Assembly: GCF_914271545.1 (NCBI RefSeq)
Contig: NZ_CAJZAH010000001.1
Location: forward strand, 1,116,001-1,180,000
Source: Cupriavidus respiraculi
GTDB lineage: Bacteria > Pseudomonadota > Gammaproteobacteria > Burkholderiales > Burkholderiaceae
Reading direction: 5' to 3'
DNA: 64,000 bases
The first letter of the stretch is position 1. Each line of letters opens with the position of its first letter. Both the position numbers and the translations under genes were made by a program. Below the pieces are notes generated by a model. It made no database searches. It worked only from the letters and a program-made list of their open reading frames with translations, and had not been told where the DNA came from. Positions 44,298 to 52,778 of this stretch are shown here, one piece after another.

Positions 44298-46277
44298 ATG
44301 TTCAAAAGATATAGCCTGCACCATTGCAGCCGGATCGGCGCCATCGCCGTTATGCTGCTCGCCCTGGGCGGATGTGGCAGCGATTCGGACGATCCGGCCG
44401 CCCCGCTGCCCGGGGTTTCGGACCCCACTCCCACTCCCGCGCCCGCCCCGCTGCCCCCTGCCAGCGACAAGACGCTGCGCATCGGCGTGCTGCCCGACAC
44501 GCAGGGCAGCGCTTCCGGCGTCGCGGAGCACCCGATGCGCGCCGCCCTGGACAAGCTTGCGCAGGAAGGCGCCACCATCGTGCTGATGGCCGGCGACCTC
44601 ACCGAGAATGGCACCGCGGCCGAGTACGCGCAATGGCGCGCCATCGCCAGCCGTTACACCGACCGCATGGTCTTGCTTCCCATCATGGGCAACCATGACA
44701 ACAAGGGTATCGACCAGGACTATTTCGACACCGTCAGCGAGCTGATCCCCGCCGACGCGAAGCACATGCCCGGCTCGAAGTTCAAGAACTATGCGTTGGT
44801 GCGCGAGAATGTGCTGTTCATCAACATCTCGTACGACTGGCTGCCTTTCGCCTACGAGTTTGTCGAGAAGCAGATCCGCGAACACCGCGGTCAGGTGGAG
44901 CACATCATCCTGATGACGCACAACTCGCTGGTCGGCAATCGCTACGGCATGCTGCGAGAGAAGATCCTCGAAGGCTATCTGTCCGAGCCGTCGGACGCGG
45001 CCTTCCGTGACGTCTACGACAAGTTCCGGGCGCTTTTCGCCGAGAACGACGTGATCTATATCGCGGGCCACGAACATATGTATTCGCGCAGCCAGATCCG
45101 CGACGCGACGCAGCGCCCGTTCACGCAGATCGTTGCCGGCAGCGCCGCCTACAAGGGCTACGAGAACCGGTATGGGGAAAACGAACAGGTACAGAACACC
45201 CTCATGGTGAAAGTGGCCGGCGACGTGTCCGGATCGATCGACACCAACGTGTCGCTGTTCACCGTGCAGGGCGCCGCCATCGACTACCAGGCGTTCTACG
45301 CACCCCACACGGTGTACGCCAACACCGACGGCCCGAAGGAACTGGCCGCGCCGGCCTGGCGCCTGTTCGACCGCTTCACGCGGACCGCCACGCGCTGCGA
45401 CAAGATCGTCTATCCCGCCAGCCTGCCCGCCGGGATCCAGAGCAACAACGTCTACGACGCCAGCTATCGCACCAGCGCCTGCGCCTCGCCCGCCGGCCAG
45501 AAGGCCCGCATCCTGGACGGCCGCAACGACGTCTTCAACCGCTATGACACGCGCACGCGCACCATGGCCGTCGAACCGGGCGTAACGTACGCCAGTACCA
45601 ACCGGGAACTGGAATCGCTGATGTACCGCTACATGTTCGTCCGCGATGAAAGCTGGCGCCGTAACCTGAACAACAGCCAGCGCGCGCGGGTCATCAACGA
45701 AGGCACGGCGAGCGAAGCCGTCGAGATCCGCGAAACCACCATCGACCTGTCCAAGCTGGTGTCGCTATCCTGGAAAGCGAAGACAGGCGAAACGCTGTCC
45801 GACGTCCTGGTGATCTCGGGTATCAATGGCCAGACCGGCATGTACACGGATCCCTATGGCCGCCTCAAGGACATCACCGCGGAAACGGGGCTGGCCGGCA
45901 GCTATGGCGATGGCTCGGAACTGGGCAAGGCGCCCGTCACGCTGCCCGCGGGCACTACCCGCGACTGGGAACTCAAGCCGGGCCAGACCGGACATGCCTA
46001 CGTGCTGGAGTTCACGCTGCCAAGCGATGCCGCCGGCGAGCGCGTCGCACTGGCTCGCTGGGATGGCAAAGCGTGGCGGGCACTGACCGACGCGGGTTGC
46101 ATCAGCAAGCAGCCCTATCACCCTGACTACCTGAGCAAGTCCCTGCCGGCCGATGTCGGAGGCGCCTGCGCCAGCGTCACGCTCGTCGGTCTGGATGCAG
46201 CACGCCGCGTGTTCTGGGCCCGGCTGCACGAGGACGGGCAGTTCGCGGTCATTGCTACGAGCTCGGCGACCCCATAG
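44298..46277 (+). CDS. Metallophosphoesterase lipoprotein
   Basis: Predicted outer-surface or periplasmic lipoprotein of about 659 aa. The signal peptide ends in a lipobox (LALGGC) and a Pro-rich linker follows (PTPTPAPAPLPP). The calcineurin-like domain (about residues 55-340) has the motifs GVLPDTQG, AGDLTENG, GNHDN, MTHNSL and GHEHMYSR. The remaining 300 residues form an unassigned domain, with strands around residues 480-560. The ATG at 44298 is chosen because the lipobox then lies at normal distance. The substrate is unknown; extracellular phosphate ester or nucleotide is plausible. Confidence 0.83.
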   Translation: MFKRYSLHHCSRIGAIAVMLLALGGCGSDSDDPAAPLPGVSDPTPTPAPAPLPPASDKTLRIGVLPDTQGSASGVAEHPMRAALDKLAQEGATIVLMAGDLTENGTAAEYAQWRAIASRYTDRMVLLPIMGNHDNKGIDQDYFDTVSELIPADAKHMPGSKFKNYALVRENVLFINISYDWLPFAYEFVEKQIREHRGQVEHIILMTHNSLVGNRYGMLREKILEGYLSEPSDAAFRDVYDKFRALFAENDVIYIAGHEHMYSRSQIRDATQRPFTQIVAGSAAYKGYENRYGENEQVQNTLMVKVAGDVSGSIDTNVSLFTVQGAAIDYQAFYAPHTVYANTDGPKELAAPAWRLFDRFTRTATRCDKIVYPASLPAGIQSNNVYDASYRTSACASPAGQKARILDGRNDVFNRYDTRTRTMAVEPGVTYASTNRELESLMYRYMFVRDESWRRNLNNSQRARVINEGTASEAVEIRETTIDLSKLVSLSWKAKTGETLSDVLVISGINGQTGMYTDPYGRLKDITAETGLAGSYGDGSELGKAPVTLPAGTTRDWELKPGQTGHAYVLEFTLPSDAAGERVALARWDGKAWRALTDAGCISKQPYHPDYLSKSLPADVGGACASVTLVGLDAARRVFWARLHEDGQFAVIATSSATP

Positions 46278-46322
46278 CGGACGGGCGGCAACGGCGGGCC
46301 TGTCTCGCCGGCCCGCCTGCCG

Positions 46323-46374
46323 GGCGTCGTATCACTGTCCGCGTCGCGAATGGCGCGGACAGTGATACGACGCC
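46323..46374. terminator. Long perfect inverted repeat between convergent genes
   Basis: A 21-bp perfect stem (arms 46323-46343 and 46354-46374, inner sequence ATCACTGTCCGCG) with a 10-base loop lies between the metallophosphoesterase and hydrolase stops. It is far longer than a normal terminator stem and lacks a T-run. It may act as a bidirectional terminator or be a repeat element. Confidence 0.55.
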
Positions 46375-46445
46375 TTCCGACCCTTCTGCGTCGTTCAGCG
46401 ATTTCCTGCCAGTGGCCGGAAGCTGCGTTGACATAGCCACCGGCG

Positions 46446-47252
46446 CTACGCCAGAAAGCGATCAATCTGCGCAGCAAAGTCATCCGCCTCCTGGAACAGG
46501 AAGGCATGGCCAGCATCGGGATATAGGACCAGTTTGGCGTCACACGCCTGCTGTGACAGCACGAACGAGCGGTACGCAGGCAGGATGACGTCGCGCGCGC
46601 CGTTGGCGACGAGCATTGGCAGGCGCAGTTCGCTCGCGCGATGTAGCACGCCCTGCCATGACGAGATCGCCTTGATCTGCGCCATAAACGCCTCGGCCGT
46701 GACGACAGGCCCGCGGCCCGGTTGTTCGGCAATGCGAGTCAGCGAGGTGCGGCCCGCAGCAACGGCGGATTCGGTCTCGGGATAAAACAGAAACAGAAAG
46801 TCGTCGATGTCGTTGGCCGGGCGCGTCATCACCTGCGGCACTTTCGGATGAGGTTGCTGGCCGTCGGTGATCGTCCCGGGGCTCGAGCCCGCCACGATCA
46901 GACGCCGCACCAGATGCGGCGCGTCCAGTGCCAGCTGCTGAGCCACGACCCCGCCGAGCGACCAGCCCAGCAGGTCCACTGCCTGATAACCCAATGCGTC
47001 GATCACTGACGCAGCCACCGCGGCCATGCCGGTGATGGTGTCCGGCACGACGCCCTCGGATCGTCCGATGCCGGCACTGTCGAACCAGATCACCCGTCGG
47101 TCGACGCTCAACTCCTTGATGAAGGCGGGGTCCCAGTCATCCATCGTTCCGCGAAAGCGCTGCAGCAGCAGGAGCGGAATGCCGCCGTCGGGGCCCGCTT
47201 CGCGTGCGGCAAGGCGGCCATGGGGTGTCTCGATGTCAAAGGTCCGTGCCAT
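46446..47252 (-). CDS. Alpha/beta hydrolase
   Basis: Hydrolase of 268 aa. The nucleophile elbow is GWSLGGV (Ser near residue 96), the acid probably Asp in NGARDVILP near 215, and the His in DAGHAFLF near 245. The oxyanion loop reads LLLQRFRGTMDDW rather than the usual HG, so activity could be non-standard. ATG 47252 with a GAGG ribosome site 9 bases upstream is preferred over a nearer ATG at 47258. Diverges from the SDR gene. Confidence 0.82.
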   Translation of the reverse strand: MARTFDIETPHGRLAAREAGPDGGIPLLLLQRFRGTMDDWDPAFIKELSVDRRVIWFDSAGIGRSEGVVPDTITGMAAVAASVIDALGYQAVDLLGWSLGGVVAQQLALDAPHLVRRLIVAGSSPGTITDGQQPHPKVPQVMTRPANDIDDFLFLFYPETESAVAAGRTSLTRIAEQPGRGPVVTAEAFMAQIKAISSWQGVLHRASELRLPMLVANGARDVILPAYRSFVLSQQACDAKLVLYPDAGHAFLFQEADDFAAQIDRFLA

Positions 47253-47380
47253 GATCATTGTCCTCGATGGGCAACTTGCAAAGCGTATGGCCGAACGTTG
47301 GCCACTGGATGACATAAACGCGGCGCTTTCGGTCGTTGCTGCGCGGCCTTCGGGTTGTCCTAAAAGGATGTGTTTACGTC

Positions 47381-47400
47381 AGGACGCCGGAGGGCGTCCT
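47381..47400 (+). other. Leader hairpin before the SDR gene
   Basis: AGGACGCC and GGCGTCCT form an 8-bp perfect stem around a GGAG loop, 57 bp upstream of the SDR start. It may be part of an mRNA leader; a GGAG loop could mimic a ribosome site. No function is established. Confidence 0.35.
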
Positions 47401-47456
47401 CCCTATGCTTCCGTGTGCCGTCAAGGCACACCGCGCAATCACCAACAGGGATAGAC

Positions 47457-48266
47457 ATGTCATCACCACTCGGATCCGCTCTCGTCACCGGTTCGTCCTC
47501 CGGCATCGGCGCCGTTTACGCCGATCGCCTCGCGGCCCGAGGCTACGACCTCATTCTGGTTGCACGCAACGAGCAGCGCCTGCGCGAGCGTGCCGACAAG
47601 CTCGCGAGCACGCACGGGGTGCAAGTGGACGTGCTTGCCGCGGATCTGACCGATGCCGCCGACCTGCGACGGGTGGAAGCCAGGCTCGCCGAAGACGATC
47701 GCATTACCATGCTCGTCAACAACGCCGGTTTCGGCGGGGCAGGCACGCTTGCACAATCGCCGGTCGATGACATGGAGCGCATGATCGACGTGAACGTCAC
47801 GGCCGTCATGCGCCTGTCGTATGCGGTGGCGCCGGCGTTCGTCGCGCGCAAGGCTGGCACGATCATCAATATCGCGTCGATCGTCGCGGTGGCCCCCGAG
47901 ATCCTCAATGGCGTCTACGGTGGTTCCAAGGCATTCGTGCTGGCGTTCAGCCGTTCGCTGAAGAAGGAACTGAGCGATAGCGGCGTCACGGTTCAGGTGG
48001 TACTGCCCGGCGCGACCGGCACGGAGTTCTGGGACATCGCCGGTCTGCCGTCCTCGAATCTGCCGGAGAGCTGGGTGATGACGCCCGAAACGCTGGTCGA
48101 TGCCGCGCTGAGCGATCTCGACGCCGGTCTGTTCGCCTCGATCCCATCGTTGCAGGATGACAGGCAATGGCAGGCATGGGAGACCGCGCGCGAAGCGATG
48201 TCGAACCATCTGTCATCGCGCACGGCCGGGCCGCGCTATGCCGCGCGCGCCGGCAACAAGAACTGA
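47457..48266 (+). CDS. Short-chain dehydrogenase/reductase
   Basis: Classical SDR of 269 aa. Cofactor motif VTGSSSGIGAVYADRLAARG near residues 9-28, NNAGFGGAG near 85, Ser in NIASIVAVAP and Tyr-x3-Lys as VYGGSKAFVLAF near 155. It belongs to the DltE-like subgroup, which often lacks a clear substrate assignment. The ATG at 47457 is preceded by CAGGGA. It starts a rightward cluster with a cytochrome c and a molybdenum oxidase, suggesting an alcohol or aldehyde oxidation route. Confidence 0.85.
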   Translation: MSSPLGSALVTGSSSGIGAVYADRLAARGYDLILVARNEQRLRERADKLASTHGVQVDVLAADLTDAADLRRVEARLAEDDRITMLVNNAGFGGAGTLAQSPVDDMERMIDVNVTAVMRLSYAVAPAFVARKAGTIINIASIVAVAPEILNGVYGGSKAFVLAFSRSLKKELSDSGVTVQVVLPGATGTEFWDIAGLPSSNLPESWVMTPETLVDAALSDLDAGLFASIPSLQDDRQWQAWETAREAMSNHLSSRTAGPRYAARAGNKN

Positions 48267-48291
48267 ACCAAAGCAGCAGGCACGTCCCGAC

Positions 48292-48618
48292 ATGAACAAA
48301 ATCATCGCACCCCTGGTTACGGTCGTCTCGGCCGCAACATTCGCCCTCATCGCTCAACAACCGGCACAGGCAAGCGAGGCGCTGGCGCAGCAATTCGCCT
48401 GCGTCGGTTGCCATCAGGCCAATGCGCGTCTGGTCGGTCCGTCGTGGAAAGAGATCGCCACCAAGTACAAAGGCAACAGCAAGGCCGCGCAGCAACTTGC
48501 GGCGAGCATCAAGGCCGGAGGCAGCGGCAAATGGGGCGCGGTACCCATGCCGCCGCAGCCGCAGGTGCCCGACGCCGACGTGAATGCGCTAGCGCAGTGG
48601 ATTCTTTCGCAAAAATAA
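48292..48618 (+). CDS. Periplasmic monohaem c-type cytochrome
   Basis: Small exported cytochrome, 108 aa, with a signal peptide ending near residue 27 (AQASEA). The haem motif is CVGCH near residue 38 and the distal Met ligand is probably in AVPMPPQP near 87, as in class I c551/c552 cytochromes. It is 25 bp after the SDR and 10 bp before the iron-sulfur subunit, so it likely carries electrons from the periplasmic molybdenum oxidase to the respiratory chain. Confidence 0.9.
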   Translation: MNKIIAPLVTVVSAATFALIAQQPAQASEALAQQFACVGCHQANARLVGPSWKEIATKYKGNSKAAQQLAASIKAGGSGKWGAVPMPPQPQVPDADVNALAQWILSQK

Positions 48619-48628
48619 GGAGGCGTCG

Positions 48629-49087
48629 ATGACCACGCTGAACGTCAACGGCAAGACAGTAGATGTCGATGCCGATCCTTCCACGCCGCTGCTGTGGGCC
48701 TTGCGCGATAACCTCGGCATGACCGGCACCAAGTTCGGTTGCGGCATGGCCGCATGCGGCGCGTGCACGGTCCATATCAACGGCACCGCGACGCGCAGCT
48801 GCGTGATGCCGATCTCGTCGGTGGCGCAGGTACGCGTCAATACGATCGAAAGCATGGGCGACGACAAGGTCGGCCGCGCCGTGCTCGACGCATGGATCCG
48901 GCACGACGTGGCGCAATGCGGCTACTGCCAGAACGGACAGGTGATGAGCGCCGTAAGCCTGCTGCGCACCAAACCGAAGCCGACCGATACCGATATCGAT
49001 CAGGCCATGGCGGGCAACATCTGCCGCTGTGGCACCTATCAACGCATTCGCGCGGCGATCAAAGATGCCGCGCGCGCCATTGCCTGA
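48629..49087 (+). CDS. [2Fe-2S] subunit of a molybdenum oxidoreductase (IorA/CoxS type)
   Basis: Small iron-sulfur subunit, 152 aa. An N-terminal plant-type [2Fe-2S] site ([17 protein letters not shown] near residue 41-56) and a C-terminal helical [2Fe-2S] site ([10 protein letters not shown], then GNICRCGTY) are complete. It mediates electron flow from the molybdenum cofactor of the large subunit to the cytochrome. It lacks a signal peptide; export would ride on the Tat signal of its partner. Confidence 0.92.
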   Translation: MTTLNVNGKTVDVDADPSTPLLWALRDNLGMTGTKFGCGMAACGACTVHINGTATRSCVMPISSVAQVRVNTIESMGDDKVGRAVLDAWIRHDVAQCGYCQNGQVMSAVSLLRTKPKPTDTDIDQAMAGNICRCGTYQRIRAAIKDAARAIA

Positions 49088-49098
49088 GGAGCGCCAGC

Positions 49099-51345
49099 AT
49101 GCGTGGATTGGAATCTCTGGCAGGCGGTCGCGGCGCAGGCGTGTCGCACGACACCATCGTACCGATGTCGCGTCGCGGCTTTCTCAAGCTCACGGGCATG
49201 GCTGGCGGTGGACTGGCACTGGGTCTGGCGGGCGGGACCGATCTCGCCCAGGCGGAGGGCGGCGCCAAGTCGAACCCCCCGTCGCCACCGCAGGCGTTCG
49301 TGATCATTGCCCCCGATAACACCGTGACCATCGCCGTCAATCGGCTCGAGTTCGGTCAGGGCGTGCATACCGCGCTGCCGATGGTGCTGGCCGATGAACT
49401 CGATGTGGACTGGAAGAACGTCCGGTCGATACTGGCGCCTGCGGGCGACGCGTATCGCGACCCCGGCTTCGGCATTCAGATGACCGGTGGCTCCACCGCG
49501 CTGATGCATTCGTTTACGCAGTATCGCGAACTGGGAGCGCGCGCCCGCGCGATGCTGGTGACGGCGGCCGCCAGACAATGGAACGTGGACCCGGCGAGCT
49601 GTTCGGCCATGCAGGGCGTCGTCACCTCGGGCTCGCATCGCGCTACCTATGGTGAACTCGCCAACGCCGCGATGGCGTTGCCGGTGCCACAAGACGTGGT
49701 GTTGAAGGACCCGTCCCAGTTTCGCCTGATCGGCAAGCCCATGCCGCGTCTGGATGCCGCATCGAAGCTGCGCGGCGATCCGGTGTTCGGCATCGATACG
49801 CGTCTTGACGGCATGGTCGTGGCCGTGGTGGCGCATCCGCCGCGCTTTGGTGGCAAGGTGAAGTCGTTCAACGCGGACAAGACGCGCGCGATCAAGGGCG
49901 TGATCGAGGTGATGCAGGTTCCCGTCGATCGCGGTGGCTCCGGTGTGGCGGTGGTCGCCACCGGATACTGGCCTGCGAAGCAGGGCCGTGACGCGTTGCA
50001 GATCGAATGGGAGGATGCGGGCTCGAAGGTCAGCACGCAGGCGCTGTACGAGGAGTATTCGACGCTGGCCATGCAGCCAGGACTCGTGGCGCTTCCGTTC
50101 GAGAACGGCGCCATGCAGCAGGCGCTCTCCGGTGCGGCGCGCGTAATCGATGCCGAGTATCGGCTGCCCTATCTTGCCCACGCGCCGATGGAGCCGCTCA
50201 ACTGCACCATGCAGGCCGAGATCAGCGGCAACAGGGCGACCAGCGTCAAGGTGTGGGTCGGCTCGCAGTTCCAGACCGTCGATCAGGAGGCCATTGCGCG
50301 TACGCTGTCGCTGCCGGTCGAGAAGGTCACGCTGAACACGATGATGGCGGGCGGTGGCTTCGGCCGGCGTGCCGTGCCGACGTCGGACTATCTGGTCGAG
50401 TCGGCCGGTGTGTTCCGCGCATGGGTCGCCAAGGGCCGTACCGAACCGCTCAAGGTGATGTGGAGCCGCGAGGACGATATCAAGGGTGGCTACTATCGCC
50501 CGTTGCACGTCCACCGTGCGCGCATCGGGCTCGATGCGAAGGGGCAGGTTGTGGGCTGGCAGCATGCGATCGTTGGCCAGTCGATCGTCATGGGCACGCC
50601 ATTCGAGGCGGTGCTGGTGAAGAACGGCGTGGATGCGACCATGACCGAAGGCATCGTCGAGAACGAATATGCGTTGCCGATGCAGGTAACCGCGCATCAT
50701 CCGAAAGTCGACGTGGCCGTGTTGTGGTGGCGTTCGGTCGGCAATACGCATACGGGCTTCGTCAAGGAGACCCTGATCGACGAGATGGCCACCGCCGCGA
50801 AGCAGGATCCGGTGGCATGGCGCATGGCGCGCCTCGATGCCAAGCGTCATGCGCGGCATCGCGCCGCGCTCCAGCTCGCCACGAAGCAGGCCGGCTATGG
50901 CAAGCGCAAGTTGCCGAAGGGGCAGGCGTGGGGCGTGGCGGTGCATGAGTCGTTCGGTACCGTCGTAGCCTATGTGGTCGAGGTGTCCGTGGTGAAGGGG
51001 GAAGCGCGCGTGCATCGCGTCACGGCCGGCGTGCATTGCAATCGCGTGGTGAATCCGCTCACCGCCGAGGCGCAGGTGCAGGGCGCATGCATCTTCGGGC
51101 TGTCGATGATTCGACCCGGCTTCGCGATCGAGATGGAGAACGGTGTGGTTCGCAACAGCAACTTCCCGGACTATCCGCCGCCGCGCATGCCCGATGCCCC
51201 GCGTATCGATGTGTTCTTCGTGCCGTCGGAGGATGCGCCCGCAGGTCTGGGCGAGCCCGGTGTGCCGCCGATCGCCCCTGCGGTCGCTAACGCCTTGTTC
51301 CGGCTTACCGGTAAGCGCCAGCGGCAGTTGCCGTTTGTGCTCTGA
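49099..51345 (+). CDS. Molybdopterin-binding subunit of periplasmic aldehyde/N-heterocycle oxidoreductase (IorB type)
   Basis: Large subunit of the xanthine-dehydrogenase family, 748 aa, with a twin-arginine signal (SRRGFLKLTGMAGGG near residues 24-38). Cofactor-binding stretches include LEFGQGVHTALPMVLADELD and GGGFGRRAVPTSDYLVE, and the catalytic Glu is in GLGEPGVPP near residue 722. The two-subunit form with a cytochrome c matches isoquinoline 1-oxidoreductase and membrane aldehyde dehydrogenases of acetic acid bacteria. Substrate unknown; aldehyde from the adjacent SDR is plausible. Confidence 0.88.
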   Translation: MRGLESLAGGRGAGVSHDTIVPMSRRGFLKLTGMAGGGLALGLAGGTDLAQAEGGAKSNPPSPPQAFVIIAPDNTVTIAVNRLEFGQGVHTALPMVLADELDVDWKNVRSILAPAGDAYRDPGFGIQMTGGSTALMHSFTQYRELGARARAMLVTAAARQWNVDPASCSAMQGVVTSGSHRATYGELANAAMALPVPQDVVLKDPSQFRLIGKPMPRLDAASKLRGDPVFGIDTRLDGMVVAVVAHPPRFGGKVKSFNADKTRAIKGVIEVMQVPVDRGGSGVAVVATGYWPAKQGRDALQIEWEDAGSKVSTQALYEEYSTLAMQPGLVALPFENGAMQQALSGAARVIDAEYRLPYLAHAPMEPLNCTMQAEISGNRATSVKVWVGSQFQTVDQEAIARTLSLPVEKVTLNTMMAGGGFGRRAVPTSDYLVESAGVFRAWVAKGRTEPLKVMWSREDDIKGGYYRPLHVHRARIGLDAKGQVVGWQHAIVGQSIVMGTPFEAVLVKNGVDATMTEGIVENEYALPMQVTAHHPKVDVAVLWWRSVGNTHTGFVKETLIDEMATAAKQDPVAWRMARLDAKRHARHRAALQLATKQAGYGKRKLPKGQAWGVAVHESFGTVVAYVVEVSVVKGEARVHRVTAGVHCNRVVNPLTAEAQVQGACIFGLSMIRPGFAIEMENGVVRNSNFPDYPPPRMPDAPRIDVFFVPSEDAPAGLGEPGVPPIAPAVANALFRLTGKRQRQLPFVL

Positions 51346-51349
51346 TCGG

Positions 51350-51481
51350 GTGGTGTGGTGGGCATCGTGAAACAAAACGTGGTGCCCATCGCACAACTCC
51401 TGTCCACCAGATCTTACCGCCGAGGGCCTCGACGAGCCATTGAGAGATGGACAGGCCCATGCCCATGCCGCGCGTGGATCC
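51350..51481 (-). pseudogene. Remnant of a histidine-kinase ATPase domain
   Basis: On the minus strand 51481-51398 reads GSTRGMGMGLSISQWLVEAL followed by GGKIWWTG, the G2 box and end of a HATPase_c domain. About 30 bases on, a different frame gives MGTTFCFTMP, the usual last strand of that domain. One frameshift therefore separates two conserved pieces, and the rest of the kinase is missing. It looks like debris of a deleted sensor-kinase gene. Confidence 0.65.
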
Positions 51482-51542
51482 ACGCCTTGATGCCGGACCA
51501 ATCCTCGATGAGGATCGGCATCGGCGCATAGCGAACACCCCG

Positions 51543-52508
51543 TCAAGCGTCGATATACGGGGATCGCAGGTCAACTTGGTCGGCGGTGTCGTTGCGGCGC
51601 AGGCTGCTGGGCGAAGCGCCGTACGCGCGCACGAAGGCCCGGCGCATGCGATCGCGATCGGCGAAGCCGGTGTCGCGCGCGACGGTATCCATCGGATGAC
51701 GACCGGTCTCGAGCATGGCGCGCGCGGCTTCCAGTCGCAGCATTTCGACGGCCTTGGCGGGCGACTGGCCGGTCTCTTCGCGGAACACGCGGCTGAACTG
51801 ACGTGGCGACAGCCGCGCGGCGTCGGCGAGTTCTTCCACGGTCAGGGCATTGCGCAGATTTTCCTTGGCGTAGATCAGCGCGCGTTTGACGCGATCGCTG
51901 CGCGGCTCGAGTTCCAGCAGCGCCGAGAACTGCGATTGCCCGCCCGGTCGGCGGTAGTAGACCACCAGCCGTCGGGCGACATTGCGCGCCAGCACGGCGC
52001 CGTGGTCATTCTCGATGAGGGCCAGCGCGAGGTCCATCGCCGCGGACATGCCGGCCGAGGTCCAGATATTGCCGTCCTGCACGAAGATCCGGTCTTCGTC
52101 GACGCGCACCTGAGGATAGGTTTCCTGCAAGCGTCGCGCGTGCAGCCAATGGGTCGTCGCGGTGCGACCGTCCAGCACGCCCGCTTCGGCGAGTACGAAC
52201 GCACCGGTGCAAATGCCAGCGACGCGGCGCGCCTCGCCGGCCGCTCTGCCGATATATGACTTCAGGCCGGGATCGAGCGGCCCGGGCGCGCGAATTCCGG
52301 CGACCATCAGCGTGTCAGGCATCGTGTCCAGCGCGGTCGTCACGATTCCGAGGCCGATCGTCGAATGGACGAGCCCTCCGTATTGGGAGAGGATCGTCAT
52401 GCGGTAACCCTCTTCTCCGAGCTCCGCATTGGCCAGCTCGAACGCGGATAGCGCCGAGAGACCGATGACCTGGAATCCGTTCTCCAGTATCAAGCCAATT
52501 TGCCGCAT
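51543..52508 (-). CDS. GlxA-like AraC-family transcriptional regulator
   Basis: Regulator of 321 aa. The N-terminal part (residues 1-190) is a DJ-1/PfpI-like domain (GIRAPGPLDPGLKSYIG, RVAGICTGAFVLAEAG with the nucleophile-elbow Cys). The C-terminal AraC domain has two HTH units (TVEELADAARLSPRQFSRVF and PMDTVARDTGFADRDRMRRA). GlxA-type regulators often control amine or aldehyde catabolism. It converges on the molybdenum oxidase operon and may regulate it. ATG 52508 is preferred to GTG 52511. Confidence 0.88.
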   Translation of the reverse strand: MRQIGLILENGFQVIGLSALSAFELANAELGEEGYRMTILSQYGGLVHSTIGLGIVTTALDTMPDTLMVAGIRAPGPLDPGLKSYIGRAAGEARRVAGICTGAFVLAEAGVLDGRTATTHWLHARRLQETYPQVRVDEDRIFVQDGNIWTSAGMSAAMDLALALIENDHGAVLARNVARRLVVYYRRPGGQSQFSALLELEPRSDRVKRALIYAKENLRNALTVEELADAARLSPRQFSRVFREETGQSPAKAVEMLRLEAARAMLETGRHPMDTVARDTGFADRDRMRRAFVRAYGASPSSLRRNDTADQVDLRSPYIDA

Positions 52509-52778
52509 CACTTCTTTCTCTCTACGTCAGCGTCTCGATGTCCATTCCCCGAGACCAACAGCAAATCTATTCGCGACGCATAAACCGAGTCAACTAATCG
52601 GGACGTATCGTTCATCACATCCCGACAAGATGTCCGGAAAGTCGGCGAATACGTCTGGCTGGCGATTGACGGCAGGCGCTGTGGCAAACGGCCATTGCGT
52701 GAGGATCAACACGAGATTCACATCGCAGTCCCCGGAAATGGAAGCGTATTCCCCGATCCCGTTCAGGGCCGCCCCTGG

